Assembly: GCA_017516005.1 (NCBI GenBank) | Contig: JAFWDU010000005.1 | Coordinates: forward strand, 1-64,000 | Source of the DNA: Oscillospiraceae bacterium | GTDB lineage: Bacteria > Bacillota > Clostridia > Oscillospirales > Oscillospiraceae | Direction: 5' to 3' | Length of the DNA stretch: 64,000 nt | In this document: piece by piece, positions 53,684-61,227 of the stretch | Numbering within the stretch: the stretch's first letter is position 1 | Layout of the letters: every line of letters begins with the position of its first letter | The notes under the pieces: generated by a model | Seen by the model: only the letters and a program-made list of their open reading frames with translations | What the model was told of the DNA's origin: nothing | Databases searched by the model: none | Translations under genes and position numbers: made by a program

Positions 53684-55015
53684 CTAGTAAAGGCTGAGAA
53701 CGGCAAGCGTTGCTGCGCCGATGATCATCCAGATCCGGAAACTCTTTCTGTGCGTCAGATGGGTGACAAGCGCACAGACACAGCCGCACAGCAGTACGCA
53801 GGCAAGCCAGCTGCTTTCCAGACGCTTCGGAGTGAATCCGAAGCAGGAGATATACAACCCCAGCTTTGAGAGGGCAATCACTGCAAAGATCATGCTTTCA
53901 GCCAGCAGCAGGATGCTCATGATATTGAGCGTACGGTCTGTCCTCTTGTCCGTCGTTCCGGTCTTTGTCACCAGCCAGAACAGGACAAAATTGATTGCCA
54001 TGACGCGGCACAGCTCAAAGAAGCCCTGTCTGGCGTATTCCGCCACCGTAAATCCGTCCGGAAGCGTCCGTGTGAACGCGCCGAAAAGGTAACGCGCCTG
54101 CAGAAAGAAAAACACCAGATACATGGCACTGAATACACCGAGCACTGCCAGCCACACGGCGGATGGAACCTGGCGGAGTCTGGCAAGCGTCTGCTTTGCC
54201 AGCGTGCCGCGCTCGAGCACCCGTTCCCTGTCCTGTCTTCCAAGTCCGGCGCTCAGGCCAAACACATACGCGCCGACTGGCAGACTCAGCAGTACGCGTC
54301 CGACAACATCCCCGTCGATTCTCAGGTTCAGTCCAAAACGCAGCCGGTCCAGAAGCCCCTGAAATGCGCCGTCCGCTCCCGCCAGCTGTCTGGCGGAAAG
54401 AATCAGCAGTGCCAATCCCGCCAGGGCAGCAATGAGCACGGCGGCCGCCGTCCGGCCGCTTCCCTCCCGCTTCGGCTTCTGACGAAACGCGCTGAAGACA
54501 CAGCGGATGCGGAGGAAGAAATTTCCGAAGGGCACAAGTACAAAACCGTTCAGCGCATCCAGGGGAAGCAGGCTTCCGGATTCCCCTCCTGCCAGTCTGT
54601 CCGTGCGGGAAATGGCCCACCAGACAGCAAATATATGAAGGAACAGAACCGTCTGTCCCTCATTCCATACCGGCTCCTGATCTGGATGCACCCGCACAAA
54701 CAGGCTCAGAAGGACAACAGCAGCGCAGCCGAGCCAGATCCAGCTCTCCGGCAGCCGTTTCGTTGTCCAGTGCAGATATTCCGTCATGAGGACGAACACC
54801 AGGGCAAATACCGTCAGCAGGATTCTCCACTTCCATCCCCACTCGTAGAACAGACCGTCTATACTGAAATAGGAATAAACATACAGGTATGCGGCGGCAT
54901 ACATGACAAAAGCGCAGACACGCTCGCGAGAAGAGGAGGAGAACGCATGAGTCCGCTCCAAATCCGGATTCTCCTGCAGAACGACCGCTTGATTCTGCGA
55001 AGGATTCTCTTCCAT
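53684..55015 (-). CDS. DUF4173 family membrane protein
   Basis: The 443-residue protein has a hydrophilic N-terminus of about 30 residues and then about ten membrane helices across the rest, ending in a small cytoplasmic tail. Family assignment is from overall pattern, including 'LRYLFGAF' and 'NFVLFWLVTK'-like segments, and from context: DUF4173 proteins often follow DUF2975 and a small HTH regulator. Function unknown. The start overlaps the HTH stop by 1 bp. Confidence 0.7.
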   Translation of the reverse strand: MEENPSQNQAVVLQENPDLERTHAFSSSSRERVCAFVMYAAAYLYVYSYFSIDGLFYEWGWKWRILLTVFALVFVLMTEYLHWTTKRLPESWIWLGCAAVVLLSLFVRVHPDQEPVWNEGQTVLFLHIFAVWWAISRTDRLAGGESGSLLPLDALNGFVLVPFGNFFLRIRCVFSAFRQKPKREGSGRTAAAVLIAALAGLALLILSARQLAGADGAFQGLLDRLRFGLNLRIDGDVVGRVLLSLPVGAYVFGLSAGLGRQDRERVLERGTLAKQTLARLRQVPSAVWLAVLGVFSAMYLVFFFLQARYLFGAFTRTLPDGFTVAEYARQGFFELCRVMAINFVLFWLVTKTGTTDKRTDRTLNIMSILLLAESMIFAVIALSKLGLYISCFGFTPKRLESSWLACVLLCGCVCALVTHLTHRKSFRIWMIIGAATLAVLSLY

Positions 55016-55239
55016 CAGTCTCTCCCCTCCTCACCGTCTCTTCGAAACTCCAGCAGATCACCCGGCTGGCAGTCAAGTACATCACAAAGCGCCATCAGCG
55101 TTGAGAACCGGATGGCTTTGGCCTTGTTGTTCTTCAATATGGAAAGATTCGCCGGTGTGATGCCAACCCGCTCGGCAAGCTCTCCCGCAGAGATTTTCCG
55201 TTTGGCCATCACAACATCAAGATTGACAAGAATTTCCAT
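55015..55239 (-). CDS. small helix-turn-helix regulator (YozG/Cro-CI type)
   Basis: The 74-residue protein is one XRE helix-turn-helix: 'VMAKRKISAGELAERVGITPANLSILKNNKAKAIRFSTLMALCDVLDCQPGDLLEF'. This is the YozG-like form, usually paired with a DUF2975 gene. Likely autoregulates the operon through the ATCG-containing repeats at 55737-55775 (inference). It lies 9 bp downstream of the DUF2975 gene. Confidence 0.9.
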   Translation of the reverse strand: MEILVNLDVVMAKRKISAGELAERVGITPANLSILKNNKAKAIRFSTLMALCDVLDCQPGDLLEFRRDGEEGRD

Positions 55240-55248
55240 GATGTCACC

Positions 55249-55698
55249 TCAGATCGTCAGATCCAGCTCATCTTTCATGGCGATTGCCTGCTCAAACGCA
55301 TTTTTGACAATGCGGACAATCAGCGCCATGAAACCCGCGGCAGCAGCGACAAAGGCAAACGGCAGATAGTACAGCGCACTCAGTGCGCAAATGCCTGCTG
55401 CTCCTGCGCAGCACCAGCTGATGATGCGCATGCGCCGTACATTCTCCCGGATGAAGATTCCGCCTTTCCGGATTTCGTTGAGCAGTTCCCAGAGCTGTCC
55501 AAGGCACAGCCAGGCCAGGATGCTTCCGATGCAAATAGTAACAATCAGGAGAATTCCATTCTGCCAGTGATAGAACTTCCACTGCACAAACCACTTTGCA
55601 ATCCAGTAACTGCCGGCGTCAAGCGCAAGAAGCAGCACCGCAAACAGCACAACGCAGGCCTGGGAGAGTACGATGCTCCGGTCTTTGGTCCAATTCAT
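55249..55698 (-). CDS. DUF2975 family membrane protein
   Basis: The 149-residue protein has four hydrophobic segments, with a conserved middle 'LWELLNEIRKGGIFIRENVRRMRIISWC' (the DUF2975 'F-x2-N-x3-L-R-x-I-S-W' pattern). Function unknown; always encoded beside a YozG-type regulator. ATG at 55698 has AAGGAG at 9-10 nt; the frame to 55839 crosses the promoter. First gene of the operon. Confidence 0.87.
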   Translation of the reverse strand: MNWTKDRSIVLSQACVVLFAVLLLALDAGSYWIAKWFVQWKFYHWQNGILLIVTICIGSILAWLCLGQLWELLNEIRKGGIFIRENVRRMRIISWCCAGAAGICALSALYYLPFAFVAAAAGFMALIVRIVKNAFEQAIAMKDELDLTI

Positions 55699-55722
55699 AC
55701 GGATCACACTCCTTATGGCGCA

Positions 55723-55752
55723 AGAATAGCATGATGAATTATCGTTTGTCAA
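55723..55752 (-). promoter_or_regulatory. DUF2975 operon promoter
   Basis: Minus-strand TTGACA (55747-55752) and TATTCT (55723-55728) with 18-bp spacing, embedded in ATCG repeats. Confidence 0.65.
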
Positions 55753-55775
55753 GAGTAATTTATCGTTTTTCGATA
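55737..55775. promoter_or_regulatory. candidate operator of the small HTH regulator
   Basis: A direct repeat TTATCGTTT occurs twice (near 55739 and 55760). The second copy is also the left part of the inverted repeat TATCGTTTTTCGATA (55761-55775). The repeats overlap the -35 box and upstream region, as expected for autoregulation. Confidence 0.5.
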
Positions 55776-56001
55776 TTTTTTTCTCGTCCTGCGATATGTC
55801 TCTGTATCCTGTTTCCGCATGCGGCCGAGTGCAGCACATTCCTTTTCAAACGTTCCCGCTTCTGTGGGATGTATGATGCGGAAGTAATCCTTCCGATATC
55901 ATCCGTCCACTCTATTTAAATGGTTCCCGTCAGCGTATATCCCAGGTTTCCCATGTTCTCCGTCAAGAAGATCAGCCTCCGATTTCTTCACAAAAAATTC
56001 A

Positions 56002-56029
56002 TTGCAATTCGTAGAAAGTATGCTACAAT
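56002..56029 (+). promoter_or_regulatory. ferredoxin promoter
   Basis: TTGCAA (56002-56007) and TACAAT (56024-56029), 16-bp spacing, 33 bp before the ferredoxin ATG. Confidence 0.6.
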
Positions 56030-56062
56030 GACCTTGCAATCACTATTTGGAGGTGTACTAGA

Positions 56063-56233
56063 ATGGCATATGTAATCAGTGACGCATGCGCTTGCTGCGG
56101 CAGCTGTGCAGATCAGTGCCCCGTCGGCGCGATCTCCATGGGAGCGGAGCATTACGAGATTGACGCGGATCTGTGCGCAGAATGCGGCGCCTGCGCCGAT
56201 CAGTGCCCCGTAGAGGCAATCTCCCAGGGTTAA
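56063..56233 (+). CDS. 2[4Fe-4S] ferredoxin
   Basis: A 56-residue clostridial-type ferredoxin. Two Cys-x2-Cys-x2-Cys-x3-Cys-Pro motifs are complete: Cys9, 12, 15, 19 and Cys38, 41, 44, 48, each binding one [4Fe-4S] cluster by crossed ligation. An extra Cys is at position 11. Low-potential electron carrier in anaerobes. RBS TTTGGAGGTG precedes the ATG; it is followed by a hairpin. Confidence 0.95.
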   Translation: MAYVISDACACCGSCADQCPVGAISMGAEHYEIDADLCAECGACADQCPVEAISQG

Positions 56234-56245
56234 TCGACCAAACTG

Positions 56246-56273
56246 ATGGGCCTGTGCAGATGCACAGGCCCAT
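56246..56273 (+). terminator. hairpin after ferredoxin gene
   Basis: Perfect 13-bp arms (56246-56258 and 56261-56273) with a 2-nt loop and a T-rich tail. It ends only 14 bp before the next ATG. Confidence 0.65.
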
Positions 56274-56287
56274 TCCATTTATTCAGA

Positions 56288-57004
56288 ATGGCGGTGATCC
56301 CTACGAGTCTTGAACAGATCGGCCCCTACACGCTCTCCACGGAAGGCGCATTTCCCCTGAGTACAGATTCCATGCTTCTTGGCGCCTTTGCTTCTCCGAA
56401 GCCGGGCAGCCGTGTCTGCGATCTGGGCTGCGGCAGCGGCGTAATCGGTCTGCTGCTTCTGAGCCGCTGCGGGAATCTGCAGATCACCGGCATGGACTGT
56501 AATGCCGATGCGCTTCACTGCGCGGAAGGAAACATCGCCCGGAATCAGCTTTCTGACCGCTTCCTTGCGGTACAGGCGGATCTTCGGGATCTTGACACGC
56601 TCCCAAACGGAGCGTTTGCATATGCTGTCTCCAACCCGCCCTACTTTTCTTCCGGAAGCGGCGCTATTCGGACTGCGCACAGTCAGGCGGCCAGCGAGGA
56701 TTCCTGCAGTATGGATCAGCTGTTTCAGGCAGCAGACCGTGTGCTTCAATGGAGCGGCCGTTTTGCATTGGTTCATCGACCGGAACGACTCAGCGACCTT
56801 TGCTGCTGCGGGAGAGCACACCATCTGGAGCTGAAAAGGCTCCGTATGGTCCGGCACCATTCGGGCGCCGCTCCTTCCCTACTCCTCTGCGAATTTCGAA
56901 AAGGCGGACATTCCGGAGTTCAGTATGACCCGGATCTGATTCTTCATCTTCCCGACGGCTCCCCCAGTCCGGAAATGAAGGCAATTTATCATATGGAGGG
57001 CTGA
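56288..57004 (+). CDS. tRNA1(Val) (adenine(37)-N6)-methyltransferase-like protein
   Basis: The 238-residue protein is a class I methyltransferase with motif I 'VCDLGCGSGVIGLLLLSR' near residues 39-56 and the catalytic NPPY (in VSNPPYF), as in TrmN6/YabB. Base or tRNA target is inferred from family. It directly precedes rsmI, the yabB-rsmI (yabC) pairing seen in Firmicutes. Start is uncertain: the ATG at 56288 has no SD and lies just after a hairpin; no better start exists. Confidence 0.85.
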   Translation: MAVIPTSLEQIGPYTLSTEGAFPLSTDSMLLGAFASPKPGSRVCDLGCGSGVIGLLLLSRCGNLQITGMDCNADALHCAEGNIARNQLSDRFLAVQADLRDLDTLPNGAFAYAVSNPPYFSSGSGAIRTAHSQAASEDSCSMDQLFQAADRVLQWSGRFALVHRPERLSDLCCCGRAHHLELKRLRMVRHHSGAAPSLLLCEFRKGGHSGVQYDPDLILHLPDGSPSPEMKAIYHMEG

Positions 57005-57005
57005 C

Positions 57006-57830
57006 ATGCTCTATCTCGTTCCTACGCCCATCGGCAACTTAAGCGATATTTCTGATCGGATCCGGCAGGTCCTGAGCGAGGCGGATTTCATTGCCGCCGA
57101 GGATACCCGCGTTTCAAGGAAACTCCTCAATTATCTCCAGATCAAACGTCCCCTGGTCAGCTATCATGAACACAATCAGACCGTTGCGGGGCCGAAGATT
57201 CTGCAGCGGCTTCTGGCAGGAGAAACCTGCGCGCTTGTGACCGATGCCGGCACGCCGGCGATCTCCGACCCCGGAGAGGCGCTCGTTGCACTCTGCGCGG
57301 AAGCAGGTGTCCCGGTCTGCGCCATTCCCGGCCCCTGTGCCCTGATTACTGCACTGTGTGTCTCCGGGCTTCCTACCAGCCGCTTTACTTTTGAGGGATT
57401 TCTGCCGGCCGGTTCAAAAGAGTGCAGAGACCGGCTTTCCTCCCTGACTGCCGAAAGCAGAACCATGATCTTTTATGAGGCGCCTCACAGGCTTCGCGCT
57501 ACGCTCAGTTCTCTTCAGAAAGCCTTCGGCGGAAGCCGCCGCATTGCGCTTTGCCGGGAACTGACAAAGCTGCATGAAGAGATCCTGCGGATGACCCTGG
57601 AGGAGGCATGCGCCTATTATGATCAGAACGAACCCCGGGGGGAATACGTTCTCGTTGTAGAAGGGGCGCCGGAAACCGCAGCGGAAACCAGCACTCTGGA
57701 AGAAGCGCTCAGCCTTGTTCGTCAGCAGATCTCCGAAGGAAAGAGCAAAAAAGACGCCGTGAAAGCAGTCTCAGCGCTGACCGGTTTTCCGAAAAACGCA
57801 CTGTATGATGCAGTGCTGAAGGAAATCTAG
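57006..57830 (+). CDS. rsmI: 16S rRNA (cytidine(1402)-2'-O)-methyltransferase
   Basis: The 274-residue tetrapyrrole-methylase-fold enzyme begins MLYLVPTPIGNLSDISDR and contains 'AAEDTRVSRKLL', 'LVTDAGTPAISDPGE', 'IPGPCALITALCVSGLPT' and 'FYEAPHRL', all diagnostic of RsmI. It methylates the ribose of C1402. GGAGGG SD. Cotranscribed with the upstream trmN6-like gene, with a terminator at 57979. Confidence 0.97.
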   Translation: MLYLVPTPIGNLSDISDRIRQVLSEADFIAAEDTRVSRKLLNYLQIKRPLVSYHEHNQTVAGPKILQRLLAGETCALVTDAGTPAISDPGEALVALCAEAGVPVCAIPGPCALITALCVSGLPTSRFTFEGFLPAGSKECRDRLSSLTAESRTMIFYEAPHRLRATLSSLQKAFGGSRRIALCRELTKLHEEILRMTLEEACAYYDQNEPRGEYVLVVEGAPETAAETSTLEEALSLVRQQISEGKSKKDAVKAVSALTGFPKNALYDAVLKEI

Positions 57831-57978
57831 AAACACAAAAACGGAACTCACCGCAAACCAGATTCGCAAAACATCCAGGATCTGCGATTCTCTGCACGGT
57901 ACGCGTGTCCTCCCGTCGGAAGATCCGGATCTCTTTCTGAATTATCCTGAGCCATGAAATCCAAATTGTTATCATCCT

Positions 57979-58014
57979 TCACCGGACTGCCTTGCGGCAG
58001 TCCGGTGATTTTTT
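57979..58014 (+). terminator. rsmI terminator
   Basis: 13-bp perfect arms 57979-57991 and 57996-58008 with a 4-nt loop and six T. The 57831-57978 and 58015-58206 stretches hold nothing recognised. Confidence 0.85.
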
Positions 58015-58206
58015 GTTCCACCAGCCCGGATCGAGAGAACTCTTTTTTCCGTCCTAATGTGATTCCGCACAGGCGCATCGCATTTTTCGTTTTGCACCTT
58101 TTTCGATTATTCAGCCCGCAAATATGCCGGTTTTCCTTCTATTCCCTTTCATTTCAGCATTCATTTTGTCCTTTTCCTGCACCCTAAAAAAAATTTCAAA
58201 AACCGC

Positions 58207-58235
58207 TTGACAAAACTGTATCAATGTATTATTGT
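58207..58235 (+). promoter_or_regulatory. promoter of the GntR-ABC operon
   Basis: TTGACA (58207-58212) and TATTGT (58230-58235) with 17-bp spacing; the -10 lies inside an inverted repeat. Confidence 0.65.
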
Positions 58236-58256
58236 ATTACTGTCCTAATACAATAA
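58229..58256. promoter_or_regulatory. candidate operator of the YtrA-type regulator
   Basis: Perfect 11-bp arms TTATTGTATTA (58229-58239) and TAATACAATAA (58246-58256) around 6 bp. It covers the -10 and start site and ends 14 bp before the regulator gene, as expected for autorepression. Confidence 0.65.
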
Positions 58257-58270
58257 CGTGAGGTGATCTC

Positions 58271-58615
58271 ATGGAATGGCAATTGTCTGAAGACAGGCCG
58301 ATCTTCCAGCAGCTCTATGAACAGCTGTGCCGCCGGATTCTTACCGGTGTATATCCCCCGGGTTCCCGGATGCCTTCGGTACGGGATGTCGCATCGGAAG
58401 CAGGGGTGAACCCGAATACCATGCAGCGGGCGCTGCAGCAGCTAGACAGCGTCGGTCTGACCGAGTCGACACGCACCAGCGGACGTACGGTAACCACAGA
58501 CGAGGCGCTGATGCGTCAGATCCGCGAGGAACTCGCACAGGGTGCTGTGCAGCAGTTCTACGCAGAAACCTCTGCCCTTGGTTATACACGGGAAGAGGCC
58601 AAACAGCTTCTTTAA
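58271..58615 (+). CDS. GntR family regulator, YtrA subfamily
   Basis: The 114-residue protein has a winged helix ('RPIFQQLYEQLCRRILTGVYPPGSRMPSVRDVASEAGVNPNTMQRALQQLDSVGL') and a short C-terminal dimerisation helix only, which is the YtrA form. YtrA-type genes regulate an ABC transporter encoded next to them, as here. AGGTG SD. Ends 17 bp before the ATPase gene. Confidence 0.92.
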   Translation: MEWQLSEDRPIFQQLYEQLCRRILTGVYPPGSRMPSVRDVASEAGVNPNTMQRALQQLDSVGLTESTRTSGRTVTTDEALMRQIREELAQGAVQQFYAETSALGYTREEAKQLL

Positions 58616-58631
58616 TCTGGAGGAAACGATT

Positions 58632-59366
58632 ATGAATGAAAATGTGATTCAATGCATCAATCTCAGCAAGGATTACGGCAGCGGTCCTGTTCTGGAGCAG
58701 CTGAATCTGACCATCGGCAGCGGACGGATCATCGGTCTCCTCGGCCCGAACGGCACCGGTAAGACTACGCTCATCAAGATTCTGGCAGGCCTGCTGCAGC
58801 CCACTTCCGGTCAGGTTCTGGTGGATGGACATGTCCCCGGCCCGGAAAGCAAAGCGGTTGTCAGCTATCTTCCGGACAAGATGTATTTCGCTGACTGGAT
58901 GAAAGCCAAGGATCTGCTGGATCTCTTCGAAGATTTCTATGCAGACTTCGACCGCGCAAAAGCGGAGCAGATGTGTGCTTCTCTGGGCATCGTTCCCACG
59001 CAGCGCATGAAGACCATGTCCAAAGGCACGAAGGAGAAGATGCAGCTGGTTCTGGTCATGAGCCGCAAAGCAAAGCTCTATCTTCTCGATGAACCCATTG
59101 CCGGTGTTGACCCGGCAGCCCGTGATTTCATTATGAACACGATTCTGACCAACTACTCCCAGGACGGCACCGTGCTGATCTCCACCCACCTGATCGGCGA
59201 CATTGAGCGCGTGCTCGATGAAGTGCTCTTCCTGAAGGACACCAAGGTCGTTCTCCACGACACTGTGGACAACATCCGGGAGCAGCAGGGCAAGAGCGTT
59301 GACGCCCTGTTCCGTGAGATGTTCCGCATGAACCCGATTGAGGGAGGTAATCAAGATGCTCAGTAA
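58632..59366 (+). CDS. ABC transporter ATP-binding protein
   Basis: The 244-residue ATPase has Walker A GPNGTGKTT (about residues 37-45), 'LFEDFYADFD' and Walker B 'LYLLDEPIAGVDP'. The signature is deviant: 'MSKGTKEKMQL' instead of LSGGQ, seen in YtrB/EcsA-like proteins. Likely a bacitracin-type or cell-envelope-responsive transporter (inference). GGAGG SD; 11-bp overlap with the permease. Confidence 0.9.
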   Translation: MNENVIQCINLSKDYGSGPVLEQLNLTIGSGRIIGLLGPNGTGKTTLIKILAGLLQPTSGQVLVDGHVPGPESKAVVSYLPDKMYFADWMKAKDLLDLFEDFYADFDRAKAEQMCASLGIVPTQRMKTMSKGTKEKMQLVLVMSRKAKLYLLDEPIAGVDPAARDFIMNTILTNYSQDGTVLISTHLIGDIERVLDEVLFLKDTKVVLHDTVDNIREQQGKSVDALFREMFRMNPIEGGNQDAQ

Positions 59367-60183
59367 ACTGCTTAAATACGATCTGAGCTCCATGCTGAAA
59401 TCATTTCTGCTGATCTGGGGCGCCGCACTGGTCCTGGCATTCGTCAATCACTTCACCCTTGGCGGTCTCCATTTTGAATCCAGCAGTTTCATGGTCTCTT
59501 CCCTGCTGAAGGTTGTTCCGTTCCTTATGTTTCTTGCCATCATGGTTTCCATGGCTGTGCTGACTCTGATCTTTGTCATCCAGCGCTTCTACAACGGACT
59601 TCTCAAGGATGAAGGCTATCTCATGTTCACGCTTCCCGTGAAGCCCTGGCAGCTGATTACTTCCAAAGGCATCTCCGCCGTTCTGGTCAATATTATCAGC
59701 GGGATTATCGCGATCGTTGCGATTATGATTCTCTTCCCCTGGAAAGACGTCGGCGAGTTTATCCGCGAGTTCTGGAATGGTCTCTTCCTGAATGCACCGA
59801 TTCCCGTCTGGCAGATTGTCGTCCTGATCCTGGAATTCCTGTTTATGGTTCTTGTCAATGTTGCGAAGAGCATTTATCAGATTTACGCCGCGATCGCACT
59901 GGGACATCAGTTCAAGAAGCACCGCGTCGGTATGGCGTTTGTGATGTATCTCCTGATCAGCTTGGCGCTGTCCACAATTGCTTCCTCTATCCTGCAGCTT
60001 ATATTCAGCTCCGGCAGCATTACGCTGGATACTCTTCTGGATACCTTCTCCAGATGGAACTGGTCATTCTTCGGCTCAGTCAGCTTCGGCCTCTGGATTC
60101 TGATTCTGATTGCCGGCGTACAGCTTGTCGCATTCCACATCATTGCAGAGCGTCTTCTGAGCAAGAGACTCAACCTCGAATAA
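59356..60183 (+). CDS. ABC-2 type permease protein
   Basis: The 275-residue protein has six hydrophobic segments: about 18-38, 55-78, 108-130, 150-180, 195-218, 240-265. It is encoded 11 bp inside the ATPase gene and forms the membrane partner. Sequence outside the topology is not a recognised family with known substrate. GGGAGG SD. Confidence 0.83.
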   Translation: MLSKLLKYDLSSMLKSFLLIWGAALVLAFVNHFTLGGLHFESSSFMVSSLLKVVPFLMFLAIMVSMAVLTLIFVIQRFYNGLLKDEGYLMFTLPVKPWQLITSKGISAVLVNIISGIIAIVAIMILFPWKDVGEFIREFWNGLFLNAPIPVWQIVVLILEFLFMVLVNVAKSIYQIYAAIALGHQFKKHRVGMAFVMYLLISLALSTIASSILQLIFSSGSITLDTLLDTFSRWNWSFFGSVSFGLWILILIAGVQLVAFHIIAERLLSKRLNLE

Positions 60184-60474
60184 TCATTTGGACTCGTCGT
60201 ACTTCCCTCATATCGAAAGCCGGCAGTTGCGATGACTGTCCAAAGCAGCTCCAATGGCACAAGCAGGAGGCTACCCTTTCGGGCCATGCCTTCTGCTTGT
60301 GCTATAACTATATGGTGTTCTTTTCTGATAAAGATTGCTTGTCTTTTAGAAAAAGCAAGCCTTCCAAGATGGCAGACAGCTGATATCCCTGGCAATTCAC
60401 AAGGATCTTTCTATAAGCAACGCGGAAATTAATTTCGATGTACCATTTTAATTTTCCGCGCGCTCTCTTTTTCA
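60184..60474. other. hairpin-rich intergenic region, no gene recognised
   Basis: Contains an imperfect hairpin with 10-bp outer arms (GCACAAGCAG / CTGCTTGTGC, about 60257-60302) and a smaller one (GCTTG...CAAGC, about 60335-60360). An imperfect AT-rich inverted repeat at 60421-60460 could be the terminator of the ABC operon. No ORF is convincing; it may be remains of a mobile or repeated element. Confidence 0.4.
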
Positions 60475-60503
60475 TTGACTTTTGTATGTTAGCAGTATAT
60501 TCT
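60475..60503 (+). promoter_or_regulatory. nitroreductase promoter
   Basis: TTGACT (60475-60480) and TATTCT (60498-60503) with 17-bp spacing, 37 bp before the ATG. Confidence 0.65.
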
Positions 60504-60539
60504 ATTAGTACATAAATATTCTAGGCGGGAGGTATCCTT

Positions 60540-61076
60540 ATGGATGTACAAGCAGCAATCCTTCAGCGGCGAAGCACACGAGGTTTTGATGATACTCCTC
60601 TGACCGATGAAGAAATCAGAACACTCATTGATGCTGCTCTAGCTTCCCCCAGCGTCCTGAACATACAGCCGTGGCACTTTGCCTTTGTGACTGACAAGGC
60701 GGCAATGGATGAAATGGATGTTTTGTTGCGTGAGCTGTACACCCATGAATTCGGTGAAAAAAGTGAGAAGCGCCACTTTTACAATGCGCCATTATTTGTT
60801 GCGATCACTGTGAAATCCAGAGAAAAGAACAGATACACCCATATCGAATGCGGTATTGCCGTTGAGAACCTTGCCCTATCGGCAATGGGCCTTGGACTCG
60901 GATCTGTTATTATGCACACACCCTCCATTGGATTTGCATCTGAAAAAGGTGCTTATTTCAAAGAAAAAATGGGAATTCCTGCAGATAACGAATTTATCAT
61001 CGGGATCGTTATCGGGCACAGCGCTGAACATCCGGAGGCGCATTCGATTCGTGAAAACCGTTACACGATTGTGTGA
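60540..61076 (+). CDS. nitroreductase family protein
   Basis: The 178-residue FMN-dependent oxidoreductase begins 'VQAAILQRRSTRGFDDTPLTDEEIRTLIDAALASPSVLNIQPWHF', where the R-R-S/T-x-R-x-F and S/P-x-x-x-N-x-Q-P-W motifs bind FMN. The C-terminal 'IGIVIGHSAEHP' is also typical. Substrate not predictable. Lower GC and different codon use than neighbours suggest recent transfer. GGCGGGAGG SD. Confidence 0.9.
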   Translation: MDVQAAILQRRSTRGFDDTPLTDEEIRTLIDAALASPSVLNIQPWHFAFVTDKAAMDEMDVLLRELYTHEFGEKSEKRHFYNAPLFVAITVKSREKNRYTHIECGIAVENLALSAMGLGLGSVIMHTPSIGFASEKGAYFKEKMGIPADNEFIIGIVIGHSAEHPEAHSIRENRYTIV

Positions 61077-61170
61077 ACAACACCTGAGTAATCTGCATAC
61101 GCGCTAAACATTAAAAATTCTCCGTTGTGCGTCTGGATTATGATAATATAATTACGTAAACTTATATATC

Positions 61171-61218
61171 AGATAAACGGGCTGGTTCTCCTCCTCAGGA
61201 TAGCCAGCCCGTTTATCT
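61171..61218. terminator. bidirectional terminator between nitroreductase and MacB-like gene
   Basis: Perfect 15-bp arms 61171-61185 and 61204-61218 between convergent genes. Confidence 0.8.
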
Positions 61219-61227
61219 GGTCATTTA

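Noticed and set aside
59907-60395. 162-residue minus-strand frame reaching from the ABC permease into the hairpin-rich gap
   Set aside because: Its C-terminal part is antisense to the permease and the rest follows the hairpin arms; no SD or known family. Mentioned because the intergenic part could be an element remnant.
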